DNA of 64,000 nt from Ensifer aridi (GTDB lineage: Bacteria; Pseudomonadota; Alphaproteobacteria; Rhizobiales; Rhizobiaceae), in NCBI RefSeq assembly GCF_002078505.1, contig NZ_LUAV01000012.1, positions 371,097 through 435,096 of the forward strand, written 5' to 3'. Position numbers and translations under genes: made by a program. This document shows positions 46,252 to 54,657 of the stretch, piece by piece (positions within the stretch are counted from its first letter, which is position 1; each line of letters starts with the position of its first letter). The notes beneath the pieces are model-generated. The model did not search any database. It worked only from the letters and a program-made list of their open reading frames with translations, and was not told where the DNA came from.

Positions 46252-46457
46252 TCCGAAAATTCCTTTGCTATATCAGGGAGATCGGATGGAAACCGCCATC
46301 CCGCATCCGGAAAGGACAAGGGGCGATGCTATTGAAACGCATCGCTGATTTCAATGAATATCCCCGGCGTTGGCGGCGTATGCTGTGGCGAAAAGTTGCA
46401 AGCGGACCGCAAGCCGTGGCCGTAGACCCCAAAACTTCTCGGGAGATGTGCCCGCCA

Positions 46458-46799
46458 TCAGTGGAATGTCGACTTGGAGAAGAGATTGAGGACCAGCACC
46501 CCAGAGATGATGAGCGCGAGGCCGAGGATCGCCGGCAGATCGAGCTTCTGGTCGAAGGTCACGTAGCCGACGGCCGAGATCAACACGATCCCGAGACCGC
46601 TCCAAAGCGCATAGGCAATGCCGACGGGGATATAGCGCAGCGTATAGGACAAGAAGAAGAAGGCGACAGCGTAACACACGACCATGAGCACTGTGGGCGT
46701 CGGCCGGGTGAAGTGCTGCGCCGCCTGCATGGCCGAGGTGCCGAGCACTTCGAAGACGATGGCGATCACCAAAACGGTATAAAGCATGGCGGGGTTCAA
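46458..46799 (-). CDS. Small multidrug resistance (SMR/EmrE-type) transporter
   Basis: A 113-residue protein with four transmembrane helices. VLVIAIVFEVLGTSAMQAA in helix 1 carries the Glu that is essential in EmrE, and VGIAYALWSGLGIVLIS is the SMR signature. It is encoded 71 bases after a TetR regulator gene on the same strand, so the two probably form an inducible efflux unit. Confidence 0.9.
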   Translation of the reverse strand: MNPAMLYTVLVIAIVFEVLGTSAMQAAQHFTRPTPTVLMVVCYAVAFFFLSYTLRYIPVGIAYALWSGLGIVLISAVGYVTFDQKLDLPAILGLALIISGVLVLNLFSKSTFH

Positions 46800-46870
46800 G
46801 TGACGTCTCCGGGATGATTCCAGTAAAATGAAGGGTATGATGGCTCGCGCTCACATCTTTCGCGGTCGTG

Positions 46871-47431
46871 CTACTCCAGCGACAGCGCCTTGAGTTTCTG
46901 GAGCAGCGCCGCACGCGTCGACGCATCGATGTCGTGGCTCTGCATCAGATCGGCGAGCCATACGCCATCGGCGGCAAATCGGGCGAGGAGGCAATTGGGC
47001 GAGGAGTCGGTGGCTGGGAACTCCGCCGCTCGCCACGCCACCCAATCACGCCAGCGTGCCTTGAGATGCGGTTCGGCGAGCAGCGCGACGGTGAGGACCT
47101 GCCACCCCTGCGCCTCCGCTTCCCGATCGAGCGCAAAGCAGACGGTGAGATAGGCACGCGTAAACCGTCCCTTCTCGACATCGTCCGCCGCCATCGCTTC
47201 CTCGATCGACCTGTCGAAGCGCGCGACAAGCTCGTCGAAGAGCCCGTCGAGCAGTGCAAGCTTGTTGGGGAAGTGATGCAGCAGGCCGCCCTTGCTGACA
47301 CCGGCCGCCTGCGACACCGCATCGAGCGTCACCGCGGCGATCCCCTGCTCCAGCGACAGACGCGCGGCGACATCCAGCAACTGCCGCCGCACCAGCTCCG
47401 GCTGCTTCTTTCTTTGATAAGCGTTCTTCAT
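46871..47431 (-). CDS. TetR-family repressor
   Basis: A 186-residue TetR regulator. The HTH (QLLDVAARLSLEQGIAAVTLDAVSQAAGVSKGGLLHHF, about residues 16-53) is clear and the C-terminal domain has a helical ligand-binding fold with several Trp residues. It precedes the SMR transporter gene, which it probably represses together with itself. Its start lies 198 bases from the divergent truncated haemoglobin gene. Confidence 0.9.
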   Translation of the reverse strand: MKNAYQRKKQPELVRRQLLDVAARLSLEQGIAAVTLDAVSQAAGVSKGGLLHHFPNKLALLDGLFDELVARFDRSIEEAMAADDVEKGRFTRAYLTVCFALDREAEAQGWQVLTVALLAEPHLKARWRDWVAWRAAEFPATDSSPNCLLARFAADGVWLADLMQSHDIDASTRAALLQKLKALSLE

Positions 47432-47562
47432 GACTCAATAAAGATACCGTCTGGACGGTTTGTCAAGAGATTGAACGCGAGATTGATTTGCCGCGATGAA
47501 ACGCCGCAAGCGGCCAGCCGCCATTGTCCGTCGCTGCCGGCCGCGATACGAAGGCGGAAGTC

Positions 47563-47612
47563 GAGCGGATAAGGAAAAGCATGTGCGGTTTTCCGTCGGC
47601 ATTCCGCTCCAA
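47563..47612. repeat. Type-B palindromic element (copy 4)
   Basis: AGCGGATAAGGAAAAGCATG followed by TGCGGTTTTCCGTCGGCATTCCGCT. It is diverged at the outer arms but keeps the GTGCGGTTTTCCG centre. It lies just before the truncated haemoglobin gene. Confidence 0.6.
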
Positions 47613-47628
47613 CCCTTGAGAGCCGATC

Positions 47629-48015
47629 ATGACGGAAACGACGACGCTCTATGAGGCGATCGGCGGCGATGCTACCGTCCGCGCGCTGACGCGACGCTTC
47701 TACGAGCTCATGGATAGCCTCCCGGAAGCGGCCCGCTGCCGCGCCATTCACCCGCCGGATCTCTCGGGCAGCGAGGAGAAGCTCTACGAATATCTGACCG
47801 GCTGGCTCGGTGGTCCGCCGATCTATGTGGAAAAGCGCGGCCATCCGATGCTGCGCCGCAGGCATTTCATCGCGGAAATCGGTCCCGCCGAGCGTGACGA
47901 ATGGCTCCTCTGCTTCACCCGCGCACTCGAGGAAACCGTTTCCCATCAAAAGCTCCGGGAAATCATTCTCGAGCCGATCACCCGGCTCGCCTTTCACATG
48001 CAGAACAAGGAATAG
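47629..48015 (+). CDS. Group II truncated haemoglobin
   Basis: A 128-residue globin of the trHbO/group II type. TTLYEAIGGDATVRALTRRFYELM is the A-B region, YLTGWLGGPPIYVEKRGHPMLRRRH holds the proximal His region, and the G8 Trp appears in ERDEWLLCF. Members bind O2 or NO and protect against peroxide or nitrosative stress. It is next to DUF423 and near haem and iron genes, but on the opposite strand from the haem operon. Confidence 0.9.
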   Translation: MTETTTLYEAIGGDATVRALTRRFYELMDSLPEAARCRAIHPPDLSGSEEKLYEYLTGWLGGPPIYVEKRGHPMLRRRHFIAEIGPAERDEWLLCFTRALEETVSHQKLREIILEPITRLAFHMQNKE

Positions 48016-48021
48016 CCGCCG

Positions 48022-48396
48022 ATGTCGAACAGCGGACTGCGCGCGACCATGCTTTTCGTCGCTGGACTCATGGGCATTTTCGGCGTCGCGAGCGCCGCTG
48101 CGGCCTCGCATGGGGCCGACCCGAGGCTCCTCGGCGGCGCCTCCGCAATGTGTCTTGCCCATGCGCCGGCGCTCGTGGCGCTCCACGCGGGCTGGGCGCT
48201 TTTTCGGACGGCCGGCCTCGCCGCCCTGCTGCTCGCGGCCGGTACCGCGCTCTTCGCCGCGGATCTCACGATGCGCCATTTCTCAGGCCACGGGCTCTTC
48301 CCGATGTCGGCACCACTTGGCGGCATGACGATGATGGCCGGGTGGCTGGCGGTGGCGCTCGGAGCGTTGCTGCCCCGGAAGGCTAACGCGGGATGA
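48022..48396 (+). CDS. DUF423 family membrane protein
   Basis: A 124-residue integral membrane protein with four hydrophobic helices, LFVAGLMGIFGVASAAAASHGA being the first. GHGLFPMSAPLGGMTMMAGWLAVALGAL matches the DUF423/YgdD C-terminal signature. It begins 6 bases after the truncated haemoglobin stop, so the pair is co-transcribed. Function is unknown. Confidence 0.85.
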   Translation: MSNSGLRATMLFVAGLMGIFGVASAAAASHGADPRLLGGASAMCLAHAPALVALHAGWALFRTAGLAALLLAAGTALFAADLTMRHFSGHGLFPMSAPLGGMTMMAGWLAVALGALLPRKANAG

Positions 48397-48432
48397 GAAA
48401 AGTGTGCGCGGCTTTCCGCTCCAGCATCACGC
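48386..48432. repeat. Type-B palindromic element (copy 5)
   Basis: CGCGGGATGAGAAAAGTG and TGCGCGGCTTTCCGCTCCAGCATCACGCG. It lies across the ends of convergent DUF423 and the monooxygenase-like gene and supplies the last bases of both. It may act as a bidirectional terminator hairpin. Confidence 0.6.
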
Positions 48433-48741
48433 GCCTTCGACGACGGTGAAGCCCTCGAACTTCGGCGGACTGAGATACATCGACCTGTTGTCGCCGGCGC
48501 TCCTGTGCGCCGTCCGGAAGTTTTCCGATTTGGTCCAGTCGATGAATGCGTCCCTGCTCTCCCATGTCGATTTCGAGATGTATGGCGTATAGCCCTCTTC
48601 CGGCACGCTATCGCCGCGAAGCAGATGAAAATCGATGAAGCCGGGCATGTCCGCGAGAGCGGAGTCGCGCCCCTTCCAGACGGCCTCGAAGGCTGCCTCC
48701 TGCCCGATCGCGACACGGAAACGGTTCATGGCGAAATACAT
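48427..48741 (-). CDS. hmuQ: IsdG/HmuQ-like haem-degrading monooxygenase (ABM fold)
   Basis: A 104-residue dimeric alpha/beta-barrel protein. YFAMNRFRVAIGQEAAFEAVWKGRDS, MPGFIDFHLLRGD and STWESRDAFIDWTKSENFRTAHR fit the IsdG/HmuQ group, with an Asn near residue 6 and a His in the AHR segment as candidate haem residues. It is third in a minus-strand run after DUF2325 and an orphan, upstream of which a TGA-N9-TCA iron site lies. A haem oxygenase role is the best reading, given the nearby hmu operon. The gene symbol is by similarity only. Confidence 0.72.
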   Translation of the reverse strand: MYFAMNRFRVAIGQEAAFEAVWKGRDSALADMPGFIDFHLLRGDSVPEEGYTPYISKSTWESRDAFIDWTKSENFRTAHRSAGDNRSMYLSPPKFEGFTVVEGA

Positions 48742-48744
48742 GGC

Positions 48745-49020
48745 CTACTTCTCCAGCGCCTTCTTTTCCGGAACGGCTCCCGCAACCGCGCGCGGAAACG
48801 GCAGGATAGCGCCCTCCATGGGTGCCGCAAGCCCGAGGGGGTCCCTGCCCGTCGGACGGGCCTGCCAAGTGGGGAACTCGGTGACATTCGCGTTTTCTTC
48901 GATCATCCGGGCGCGGCGCGTCAACAGTTCGTAAAGTTCGGGAACCAGTCCGTCGCCGAATTGCGCGGCGAGTTTGTGCAGACCGATCATCATCATCTGA
49001 TCGGGACGTTCGTCATGCAT
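48745..49020 (-). CDS. Uncharacterised protein in the iron operon
   Basis: A 91-residue protein beginning MHDERPDQMMMIGLHKLAAQFGDGL. It has a helical N-terminal half (ELYELLTRRARMIEENANV) and a Pro/Gly-rich C-terminal half with TWQARPTGRDPLGL and EGAILPFPRA. No cysteines or membrane segments. I do not recognise it. Start placed at the ATG at 49020. It ends 3 bases before the monooxygenase start and follows DUF2325, so all three are probably one iron-responsive operon. Confidence 0.6.
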   Translation of the reverse strand: MHDERPDQMMMIGLHKLAAQFGDGLVPELYELLTRRARMIEENANVTEFPTWQARPTGRDPLGLAAPMEGAILPFPRAVAGAVPEKKALEK

Positions 49021-49074
49021 TGATAGAACTCCAAGTGGCCGGCGGCGAGATAGGTCCCGCCGTCGTTTTCTCAT

Positions 49075-49491
49075 TCAGCCATCGCGGCCGTTGCCGGTGG
49101 TCAGGTCCTGAAGCGCCCGCTCGAGGCTCGACTTCGAACCATTGCGCAGCGGCACGAAGGCCTTGCCCCACTTCTTGCAGCCGGTCTTCACGCGAAGACA
49201 CGCATCATGGCTGATGCAGTCGATCGGGCAGAATACGCAGTCGACCGACGGAAGGACGCGGTCGATGCGCGATACCGCTTCTCGTAAACCGCCATCGTGA
49301 TGGATGAGTTCCGCCCCGAAGGCACTAGCGATCTCGCGCAGATGGGCGACCTGGCAGTCGCGGCCGCCGACATAGAGGAAGCTGCGGCCCTCGAGCGTCA
49401 CCTTGCCGGCGCCAGGCGGCACCGCGAGCGTCTCGTCCTTCGCCCTGCCCTTGCCGCCCTTGCCTGCATTCTGGTGCCGCTTGCCGCGCAT
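49075..49491 (-). CDS. DUF2325 family protein
   Basis: A 138-residue protein. SFLYVGGRDCQVAHLREIASAFGAELIHHDGGL followed by VDCVFCPIDCISHDACLRVKTGCKKWGKAFVPLRN is the DUF2325 signature, a Rossmann-like unit with four closely spaced Cys that could bind metal. The N-terminus is Lys/Arg/Gly-rich. Start ATG 49491, after GGAGACGATGG; a longer GTG form begins at 49563. First gene of the minus-strand operon, with a TGA-N9-TCA site 135 bases upstream. Function unknown. Confidence 0.82.
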   Translation of the reverse strand: MRGKRHQNAGKGGKGRAKDETLAVPPGAGKVTLEGRSFLYVGGRDCQVAHLREIASAFGAELIHHDGGLREAVSRIDRVLPSVDCVFCPIDCISHDACLRVKTGCKKWGKAFVPLRNGSKSSLERALQDLTTGNGRDG

Positions 49492-49625
49492 CCATCGTCT
49501 CCATCTTGCTCCGCGACGCCAGCATGGCCGTCGATCGCCAATCAGAATTGCCTTTGGGCACACACCGAACGGTTGCGTGACGGCGGCAACTTATTAAACT
49601 TGATAACCGGAGTAAAGTATAAACA

Positions 49626-49640
49626 TGAGTTTTTAAATCA
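49626..49640. promoter_or_regulatory. Candidate RirA iron-responsive operator (TGA-N9-TCA), site 1
   Basis: TGA-GTTTTTAAA-TCA, extended by A and T on either side (ATGA...TCAT). It lies in an AT-rich island (49590-49655) upstream of the DUF2325 operon and downstream of tonB. The pattern matches the IRO described for RirA in rhizobia. A six-base pattern can occur by chance, but the position and AT-rich setting favour function. Confidence 0.5.
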
Positions 49641-49746
49641 TATTAATTCACGCAAGAAGCGCTCGGCAATGCATGCCTCAAATCATTGGAATCGTTCGCA
49701 TTCGCGATCCAGGCTCGGCGCGAGATCAGATCCGAATGGGAGTAAT

Positions 49747-50667
49747 TCAGCGGTTGAAGGCGAGCGGAATGGTAAAGACCCAACTGTCGCGGCCAGCACC
49801 CGCCGGGATCGCGGGGAACGGGGCGGCACGCTGGACGGCTGCCAATGCGGCTTCGTCAAGAATCGGCGAACCGGCGCTCTTCGCCAGACTGACGCTCGCA
49901 ACGCCACCACCGGAGGTTACGGTGAAGCGGACATGGGCGACACCGCGTAGCCGTTGCCGTTTGGCCTCGGCGGGGTAGCGAAAGGCCCTGTTCAGTTTGT
50001 TTCTCACCTTGCCGGGATAGTTGGAGACGGCGGCGTTGCCCGCTTGCTGCGCGACCCTGCCTTTTTCGCCGCTAGCCGCGGCCGCAGCCGCGTTTTCCAC
50101 GCCATCCGCCTGCCCCTTGTTCTGCGATTTCGCCTGTGTACCCCCATCTCCGGCCTTCTTGCGGGCAACCTTCTTTTTCTTCGCCGGTTCCTTTTTCGGC
50201 TCCGGCTTCTCGACCTTGGGCGGCTCGATCTTTTTGGGTTCCGGCTTCTCTTCCGGAACGACGGTTTCGACCGGAGCGACGCTGGCGGTAACCGGGGCTT
50301 CGGTGACCTGGGCCACCGGCACCTCCTCAGCGGGCAGAACGACATCCGCCTCGACGGGTGTCACGTCCTGAGGCTGCGTGGCGGCGACATCGGTCGCCGA
50401 CGGTTCGACCGCCTCGGCCGCCTCTTCCGTCGGCTCGATCTCGGTGGGCTTCAGTTCCTCGGGTGCCTCTTCCGTCGGCTCGACGATGTCGGAGGGGTTG
50501 CCTGCCTGCAGCGTCTGCTCGAAGGCGTTGCCAAGCAGCGTCACTTCCATTGCGGCACCGCCGGCAAGCTGAACCTCTTCTTCCGCAGGGGCAAACAGCA
50601 TAGCGCCGCTCGCATGCGCCAGCAGGGAGAGGCCGACCGCCGCGGCCCATTTTGCGATGTGCTTCAT
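49747..50667 (-). CDS. tonB: Energy transducer TonB
   Basis: A 306-residue TonB protein. An N-terminal membrane anchor (AKWAAAVGLSLLAHASGAMLF) is followed by a Glu/Pro/Val-rich and then Lys/Pro-rich periplasmic spacer (about residues 30-180), and a C-terminal TonB box-binding domain: SNYPGKVRNKLNRAFRYPAEAK, GVAHVRFTVTSGGGV and a terminal ILDEAALAAVQRAAPFP. ExbB and ExbD genes are not in the window. It probably shares a transcript with the secreted protein gene upstream, which faces hmuP. Confidence 0.92.
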   Translation of the reverse strand: MKHIAKWAAAVGLSLLAHASGAMLFAPAEEEVQLAGGAAMEVTLLGNAFEQTLQAGNPSDIVEPTEEAPEELKPTEIEPTEEAAEAVEPSATDVAATQPQDVTPVEADVVLPAEEVPVAQVTEAPVTASVAPVETVVPEEKPEPKKIEPPKVEKPEPKKEPAKKKKVARKKAGDGGTQAKSQNKGQADGVENAAAAAASGEKGRVAQQAGNAAVSNYPGKVRNKLNRAFRYPAEAKRQRLRGVAHVRFTVTSGGGVASVSLAKSAGSPILDEAALAAVQRAAPFPAIPAGAGRDSWVFTIPLAFNR

Positions 50668-50702
50668 TATGCCTTGCCTTCCGTCGGCAATCTCAGGCCG
50701 CC

Positions 50703-51140
50703 TCAGCCCTTGAGCTCAACTGCCGATTTGGAACCGGTCTTCAGGCCCGTCATGCAAGCAGCCTTGTCGACACCCTCGCCGACGCAGGCCGGCGCATCGT
50801 TGATAAGAAGGCTCTTCACGGCCTCGCACTTCGTCCCCGGCAGATCGAACTGCCTGACCTTCGTCTTGCCTGCCGGCAGGTCGCGGAAATCGAGCACGGC
50901 CATGCGCTCGACCCGCCCCTCCTGGTCGAAGAGGACGAATTCGAACGAAACCTTTGAAAGCGATTGGGCTAGCGCACTGCCGGCGACGAAGGTGAGCTTG
51001 CAGCCCTTTTCCGAAGGCGCGATCTCGTTGAGTTCGACCGTGAGCCCCGCGGGAGCGGCGTCCTGCGCTGCGGCCGCTCCGGCGATCAGGAGAACTGCGA
51101 CTGCCGACGAAAGAGCAAAACGGAAAAGATGCGTCGTCAT
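50703..51140 (-). CDS. Secreted hypothetical protein upstream of tonB
   Basis: A 145-residue exported protein. Signal peptide MTTHLFRFALSSAVAVLLIAGAAAA precedes a beta-rich body (LTVELNEIAPSEKGCKLTFVAGSALA, KVSFEFVLFDQEGRVERMAVLDF). Four cysteines (in KGCK, TKCEA, APACV and AACM) may form disulfides. I do not recognise a family with confidence. It is the first gene before tonB, 35 bases apart, and divergent from hmuP, so iron-regulated expression is likely. Confidence 0.72.
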   Translation of the reverse strand: MTTHLFRFALSSAVAVLLIAGAAAAQDAAPAGLTVELNEIAPSEKGCKLTFVAGSALAQSLSKVSFEFVLFDQEGRVERMAVLDFRDLPAGKTKVRQFDLPGTKCEAVKSLLINDAPACVGEGVDKAACMTGLKTGSKSAVELKG

Positions 51141-51242
51141 AACACCACTCGCTGCGCGTATTTCGGGATTTCGCCCGTCGCCGCGCGGTCCCGATCGGTT
51201 AACTTGACTGTATTAATCCGGTATTGCGTCCTTAAAGAAATA

Positions 51243-51257
51243 TGAGTAATGAAGTCA
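51243..51257. promoter_or_regulatory. Candidate RirA iron-responsive operator (TGA-N9-TCA), site 2
   Basis: TGA-GTAATGAAG-TCA in the 190-base divergent region between the tonB-side operon (start 51140) and hmuP (start 51331). Nearby AT-rich sequence and TTGACT (51204) could hold the promoters. Together with site 1 it brackets the iron block. Confidence 0.5.
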
Positions 51258-51330
51258 AGATACTAAATGGGGTAGGCGGCGGGACCGCGAGGGAATCGCC
51301 TCGTCTCCTGCTCGCGAGCTGGCCGAAACC

Positions 51331-51513
51331 GTGACACCGAACGAAACCGATACTCAGCGATCCCCACAGACGGCAAGCCCGGTCAACCGAACGCAACGGG
51401 TCGTAGAGAGCCACGATCTTTTCCGTGGCGACAACGAGATCCTCATTTCCCATGACGGCGCGATCTACCGGATGAAGATCACCCGCCAGGGCAAATTGAT
51501 TCTGAACAAATAG
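51331..51513 (+). CDS. hmuP: Haemin uptake protein HmuP/HemP
   Basis: A 60-residue protein. The C-terminal ESHDLFRGDNEILISHDGAIYRMKITRQGKLILNK is the complete HemP/HmuP domain; the N-terminal 25 residues are variable. In Bradyrhizobium and Sinorhizobium HmuP helps activate haem-uptake genes. The start is a GTG at 51331, no ATG being available. First gene of hmuPSTUV, 10 bases before hmuS. Confidence 0.92.
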   Translation: MTPNETDTQRSPQTASPVNRTQRVVESHDLFRGDNEILISHDGAIYRMKITRQGKLILNK

Positions 51514-51523
51514 CGAGACGACG

Positions 51524-52585
51524 ATGAGCGAGAGCATGCGCCCCACCCCCTCCGAAATACGCGCCTACCGCGCTGCCAATCCGAAGCTGCGCGAGCGGGA
51601 CGTCGCCGCGCAACTCGGCATTTCGGAGGCCGCTCTCGTCGCCGCCGAGTGCGGCCTCGGTTCGATCCGCATCGACAGCGACGCCAATCGCTTCCTTGAG
51701 CGCGTACAGGAGCTCGGCGAAGTGCTCGCCCTGACCCGCAACGAGAGTGCCGTGCACGAGAAGATCGGCGCCTACGAGAACATCAAGGCAGGACATGCGG
51801 CGGCCCTGGTGCTCGGCTCCGAGATCGACCTGCGCATCTTCCCCGGCGCCTGGGCGCACGGCTTCGCCGTGACCAGGACCGACCCCAAAGGGGAGATCCG
51901 CCGCAGCCTGCAGTTCTTCGACAAGTGGGGCAATGCCGTCCACAAGATCCATCTGCGCCCCGCGTCGAATGCGACCGCCTATGAAAAAATCGTCGAGGAC
52001 CTTCGTCTCGACGATCAGTCGCAGGATTTCGTGGCCGACGCCGGCGCGCCCCCGAGCGACGATAAGCCCGATGCCGCAGTTGACGCCGCGGAACTGCGCG
52101 ATCGCTGGTCGAAGCTCACCGATACACACCAGTTCCCCGGCATGCTGCGAAAGCTGAATATCGGCCGACGCCGGGCCCTGCACTCGGTCGGCGACGACTT
52201 CGCCTGGCGGCTCGACAAGGCCGGCGTTGAACTGATGATGCGGAGCGCCGCAGAAGCGGCGCTGCCCATCATGTGCTTCGTCGGAAACCGCGGCGTTATC
52301 CAGATTCACTCCGGTCCGGTCGCAAAGATCGGAACGATGGGGCCGTGGCTCAACGTCATGGACGATACCTTCCACCTGCATCTGCGCACCGACCACATTG
52401 TCGAACTCTGGGCGGTGCGCAAGCCGACGGCGGACGGACATGTCACCTCGCTCGAAGCGCTCGACGCGAAGGGAGAGATGATCATCCAATTCTTCGGCAA
52501 GCGTAAGGAAGGCTCCTCCGAAAGGACCGAGTGGCGCGGCCTGGTCGAGAGCCTGCCGCGTCTGAACACCGTCGTCGCCGCCTGA
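51524..52585 (+). CDS. hmuS: Haemin-degrading factor HmuS
   Basis: A 353-residue protein of the HemS/ChuS/HmuS family with two internal repeats (about residues 30-180 and 200-345). It starts MRPTPSEIRAYRAANPKLRERDVA, and KWGNAVHKIHLRPASNATAYEKI and FVGNRGVIQIHSGPVAKIGTMGPWLNVMDDTFHLHLR are the matching blocks. The second carries candidate haem-ligand histidines. It acts in the cytosol on haem delivered by HmuTUV. It follows hmuP by 10 bases and precedes hmuT by 9. Confidence 0.93.
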   Translation: MSESMRPTPSEIRAYRAANPKLRERDVAAQLGISEAALVAAECGLGSIRIDSDANRFLERVQELGEVLALTRNESAVHEKIGAYENIKAGHAAALVLGSEIDLRIFPGAWAHGFAVTRTDPKGEIRRSLQFFDKWGNAVHKIHLRPASNATAYEKIVEDLRLDDQSQDFVADAGAPPSDDKPDAAVDAAELRDRWSKLTDTHQFPGMLRKLNIGRRRALHSVGDDFAWRLDKAGVELMMRSAAEAALPIMCFVGNRGVIQIHSGPVAKIGTMGPWLNVMDDTFHLHLRTDHIVELWAVRKPTADGHVTSLEALDAKGEMIIQFFGKRKEGSSERTEWRGLVESLPRLNTVVAA

Positions 52586-52594
52586 GGATAGCTG

Positions 52595-53545
52595 ATGATG
52601 AACGGCCTCGATTTTCGACGTCTACGCCGCTGGGAGCTGGCGCTCGCGGCCTTCGCCCTGTCGGCGCCCTTCGCGCTGCCCCTGCTCGCGCCCGGAGCGC
52701 CATCGCTCATGCGGCCTGCGATGGCGCAAGGCCTCGAGCAGCCGGACGTCTCCCGTATCGTTTCGGTCGGCGGCGCGATTACCGAGATCATCTACGCCCT
52801 CGGAGAAGAGAGCCGCCTCGTCGGCCGCGATTCGACCAGCACCTATCCCGAAGCGGCGAGAAAGCTGCCGGATGTGGGATACATGCGGCAATTGGCTCCG
52901 GAAGGCATCATCGCCGTCAACCCGACTGCCATCGTGGCGATCGAAGGCAGCGGTCCGCCCGAGGCGCTCGCGGTATTGAAAGAGGCGAACATTCCCTTCA
53001 CCAGCATCGCCGAGACCTACGACCGCGACGGCATCCTCGCCAAGATACGGGCGGTCGGGACGTTCCTCGGCGTGAAGGACAAGGCCGAAGCCCTCGCCCA
53101 GACGGTGGAAAAGGATCTCGACGCCGCGGTCGCCGTTAGCGCCGGCCGTCCCGAAGGCGAGCGCAAGCGTATCCTCTTCATCCTCAGCACGCAGGGCGGC
53201 AAGATCATGGCCTCGGGCACCGGCACGGCGGCCAACGGCATCATTGAACTTGCCGGCGCGGTCAATGCCGCCAGCACTTTTCCCGGCTATAAGGCGCTGA
53301 CCGAGGAAGCGATTGTCGAGGCCAAACCGGACGTGATCCTGATGATGGACCGAGGCGGAAGCCATGCGGCAAGCCCGGACGAGCTCTTCGCCCTTCCGGC
53401 ACTCAGCCTGACGCCGGCGGCGAAGAGCAAGGCGCTAATCCGCATGGACGGGTTGCACCTCCTTGGTTTTGGCCCGCGCACGGCAAGTGCGATCCGGGAA
53501 CTGAATGCAGCAATCTACGGGAAGAAGCCCAATGCCTCACAGTGA
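52595..53545 (+). CDS. hmuT: Haemin-binding periplasmic protein HmuT
   Basis: A 316-residue cluster A-2 substrate-binding protein. A signal peptide (about residues 1-44, ending PAMAQG) precedes RIVSVGGAITEIIYALGEESRLVGRDSTSTYPEAARKLPDVGYMRQL, the HmuT signature that includes a Tyr at the haem site. A second lobe contains DVILMMDRGGSHAASPDEL. hmuU starts before its stop, so they are translationally coupled. Confidence 0.93.
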   Translation: MMNGLDFRRLRRWELALAAFALSAPFALPLLAPGAPSLMRPAMAQGLEQPDVSRIVSVGGAITEIIYALGEESRLVGRDSTSTYPEAARKLPDVGYMRQLAPEGIIAVNPTAIVAIEGSGPPEALAVLKEANIPFTSIAETYDRDGILAKIRAVGTFLGVKDKAEALAQTVEKDLDAAVAVSAGRPEGERKRILFILSTQGGKIMASGTGTAANGIIELAGAVNAASTFPGYKALTEEAIVEAKPDVILMMDRGGSHAASPDELFALPALSLTPAAKSKALIRMDGLHLLGFGPRTASAIRELNAAIYGKKPNASQ

Positions 53546-54650
53546 GGCCATGGAAGGCGCCATGCGCGCACCCTCCTTCGCCGCAAGGATCGCCCGCGAA
53601 TGGCGCGGCGGAAACCGCGCGGGCTTGGCTCGCCTGGTGATTGGAGTGCTGGTGGTACTCGCTGCCGCCACGTTTGCGACCTCGATCATGACGGGCGCCG
53701 CGGACGCTTCGCTTGCGAATGTCTTCCGCTGGCTTGCCGGCGAAGCCGATGAGGCATTGAGTGCGCGCGATCGCATCATCATTCTCGATATCCGCCTGCC
53801 GCGCGCCGTGCTCGGCATGCTGGTCGGCGCATCGCTGGCGGTTTCCGGCGTCGTGATGCAGGGACTCTTCCGCAATCCGCTAGCGGATCCCGGCCTCGTC
53901 GGCGTTTCGGCAGGGGCAAGCCTCGGCGCGGTGCTGCTGATCGTGCTCGGCGCCGCTGCTTTCGCCCCCCTGTTTGCGCTCTTCGGTTTCTATGCGCTAC
54001 CGCTCGGCGCCTTCCTCGGCGGCCTTGCCACGACGCTCCTTCTCTATCGCATCGCTACACGCGGCGGCCAGACCTCCGTCGCGACAATGCTGCTCGCGGG
54101 GATCGCGCTCGGCGCACTCGCAGGGGCCGTAACCGGCGTTCTCGTCTTTCTCGCCGACGACCAGCAGTTGCGCGATCTCACCTTCTGGGGTCTCGGATCG
54201 CTCGCCGGCGCCAACTGGACGAAAATCGCTTCCGCCGGCCCGATCATCCTTTTGTCGCTCGCGGTCGTTCCCTTCCTTGCGCGCGGGCTTAACGCGATCA
54301 CGCTCGGCGAGGCAGCGGCCTTCCACATGGGCATCCCGGTGCAGCGCCTGAAGAATATTGCGATCTTCAGCGTCGCCGGTGCGACCGGCGCGTCAGTCGC
54401 CGTCAGCGGCGGCATCGGCTTCGTCGGCATCATTGTCCCGCATCTTCTGCGACTGGTCATCGGGCCCGATCATCGCTACCTGTTGCCGGCCTCCGCTCTG
54501 CTCGGCGGCACGATGCTGATCTTTGCCGACATGCTCGCCCGCACGATCGTCTCGCCGGCTGAACTGCCGATCGGCATCATCACCGCCTTCGTCGGAGCGC
54601 CGTTCTTCTTATGGGTTTTGTTGCGCGGCCGTTCGAACATGGGACTTTGA
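53532..54650 (+). CDS. hmuU: Haemin ABC transporter permease HmuU
   Basis: A 372-residue FecCD-family permease with about ten helices. RIIILDIRLPRAVLGMLVGASLAVSGVVMQGLFRNPLADPGLVGVSAG is the family hallmark, and GGIGFVGIIVPHLLRLVIGPDHR is the coupling region. The ATG at 53532 follows GGGAAGAAG and overlaps hmuT by 14 bases. Confidence 0.93.
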   Translation: MPHSEAMEGAMRAPSFAARIAREWRGGNRAGLARLVIGVLVVLAAATFATSIMTGAADASLANVFRWLAGEADEALSARDRIIILDIRLPRAVLGMLVGASLAVSGVVMQGLFRNPLADPGLVGVSAGASLGAVLLIVLGAAAFAPLFALFGFYALPLGAFLGGLATTLLLYRIATRGGQTSVATMLLAGIALGALAGAVTGVLVFLADDQQLRDLTFWGLGSLAGANWTKIASAGPIILLSLAVVPFLARGLNAITLGEAAAFHMGIPVQRLKNIAIFSVAGATGASVAVSGGIGFVGIIVPHLLRLVIGPDHRYLLPASALLGGTMLIFADMLARTIVSPAELPIGIITAFVGAPFFLWVLLRGRSNMGL

Positions 54651-54657
54651 TTTCGAA

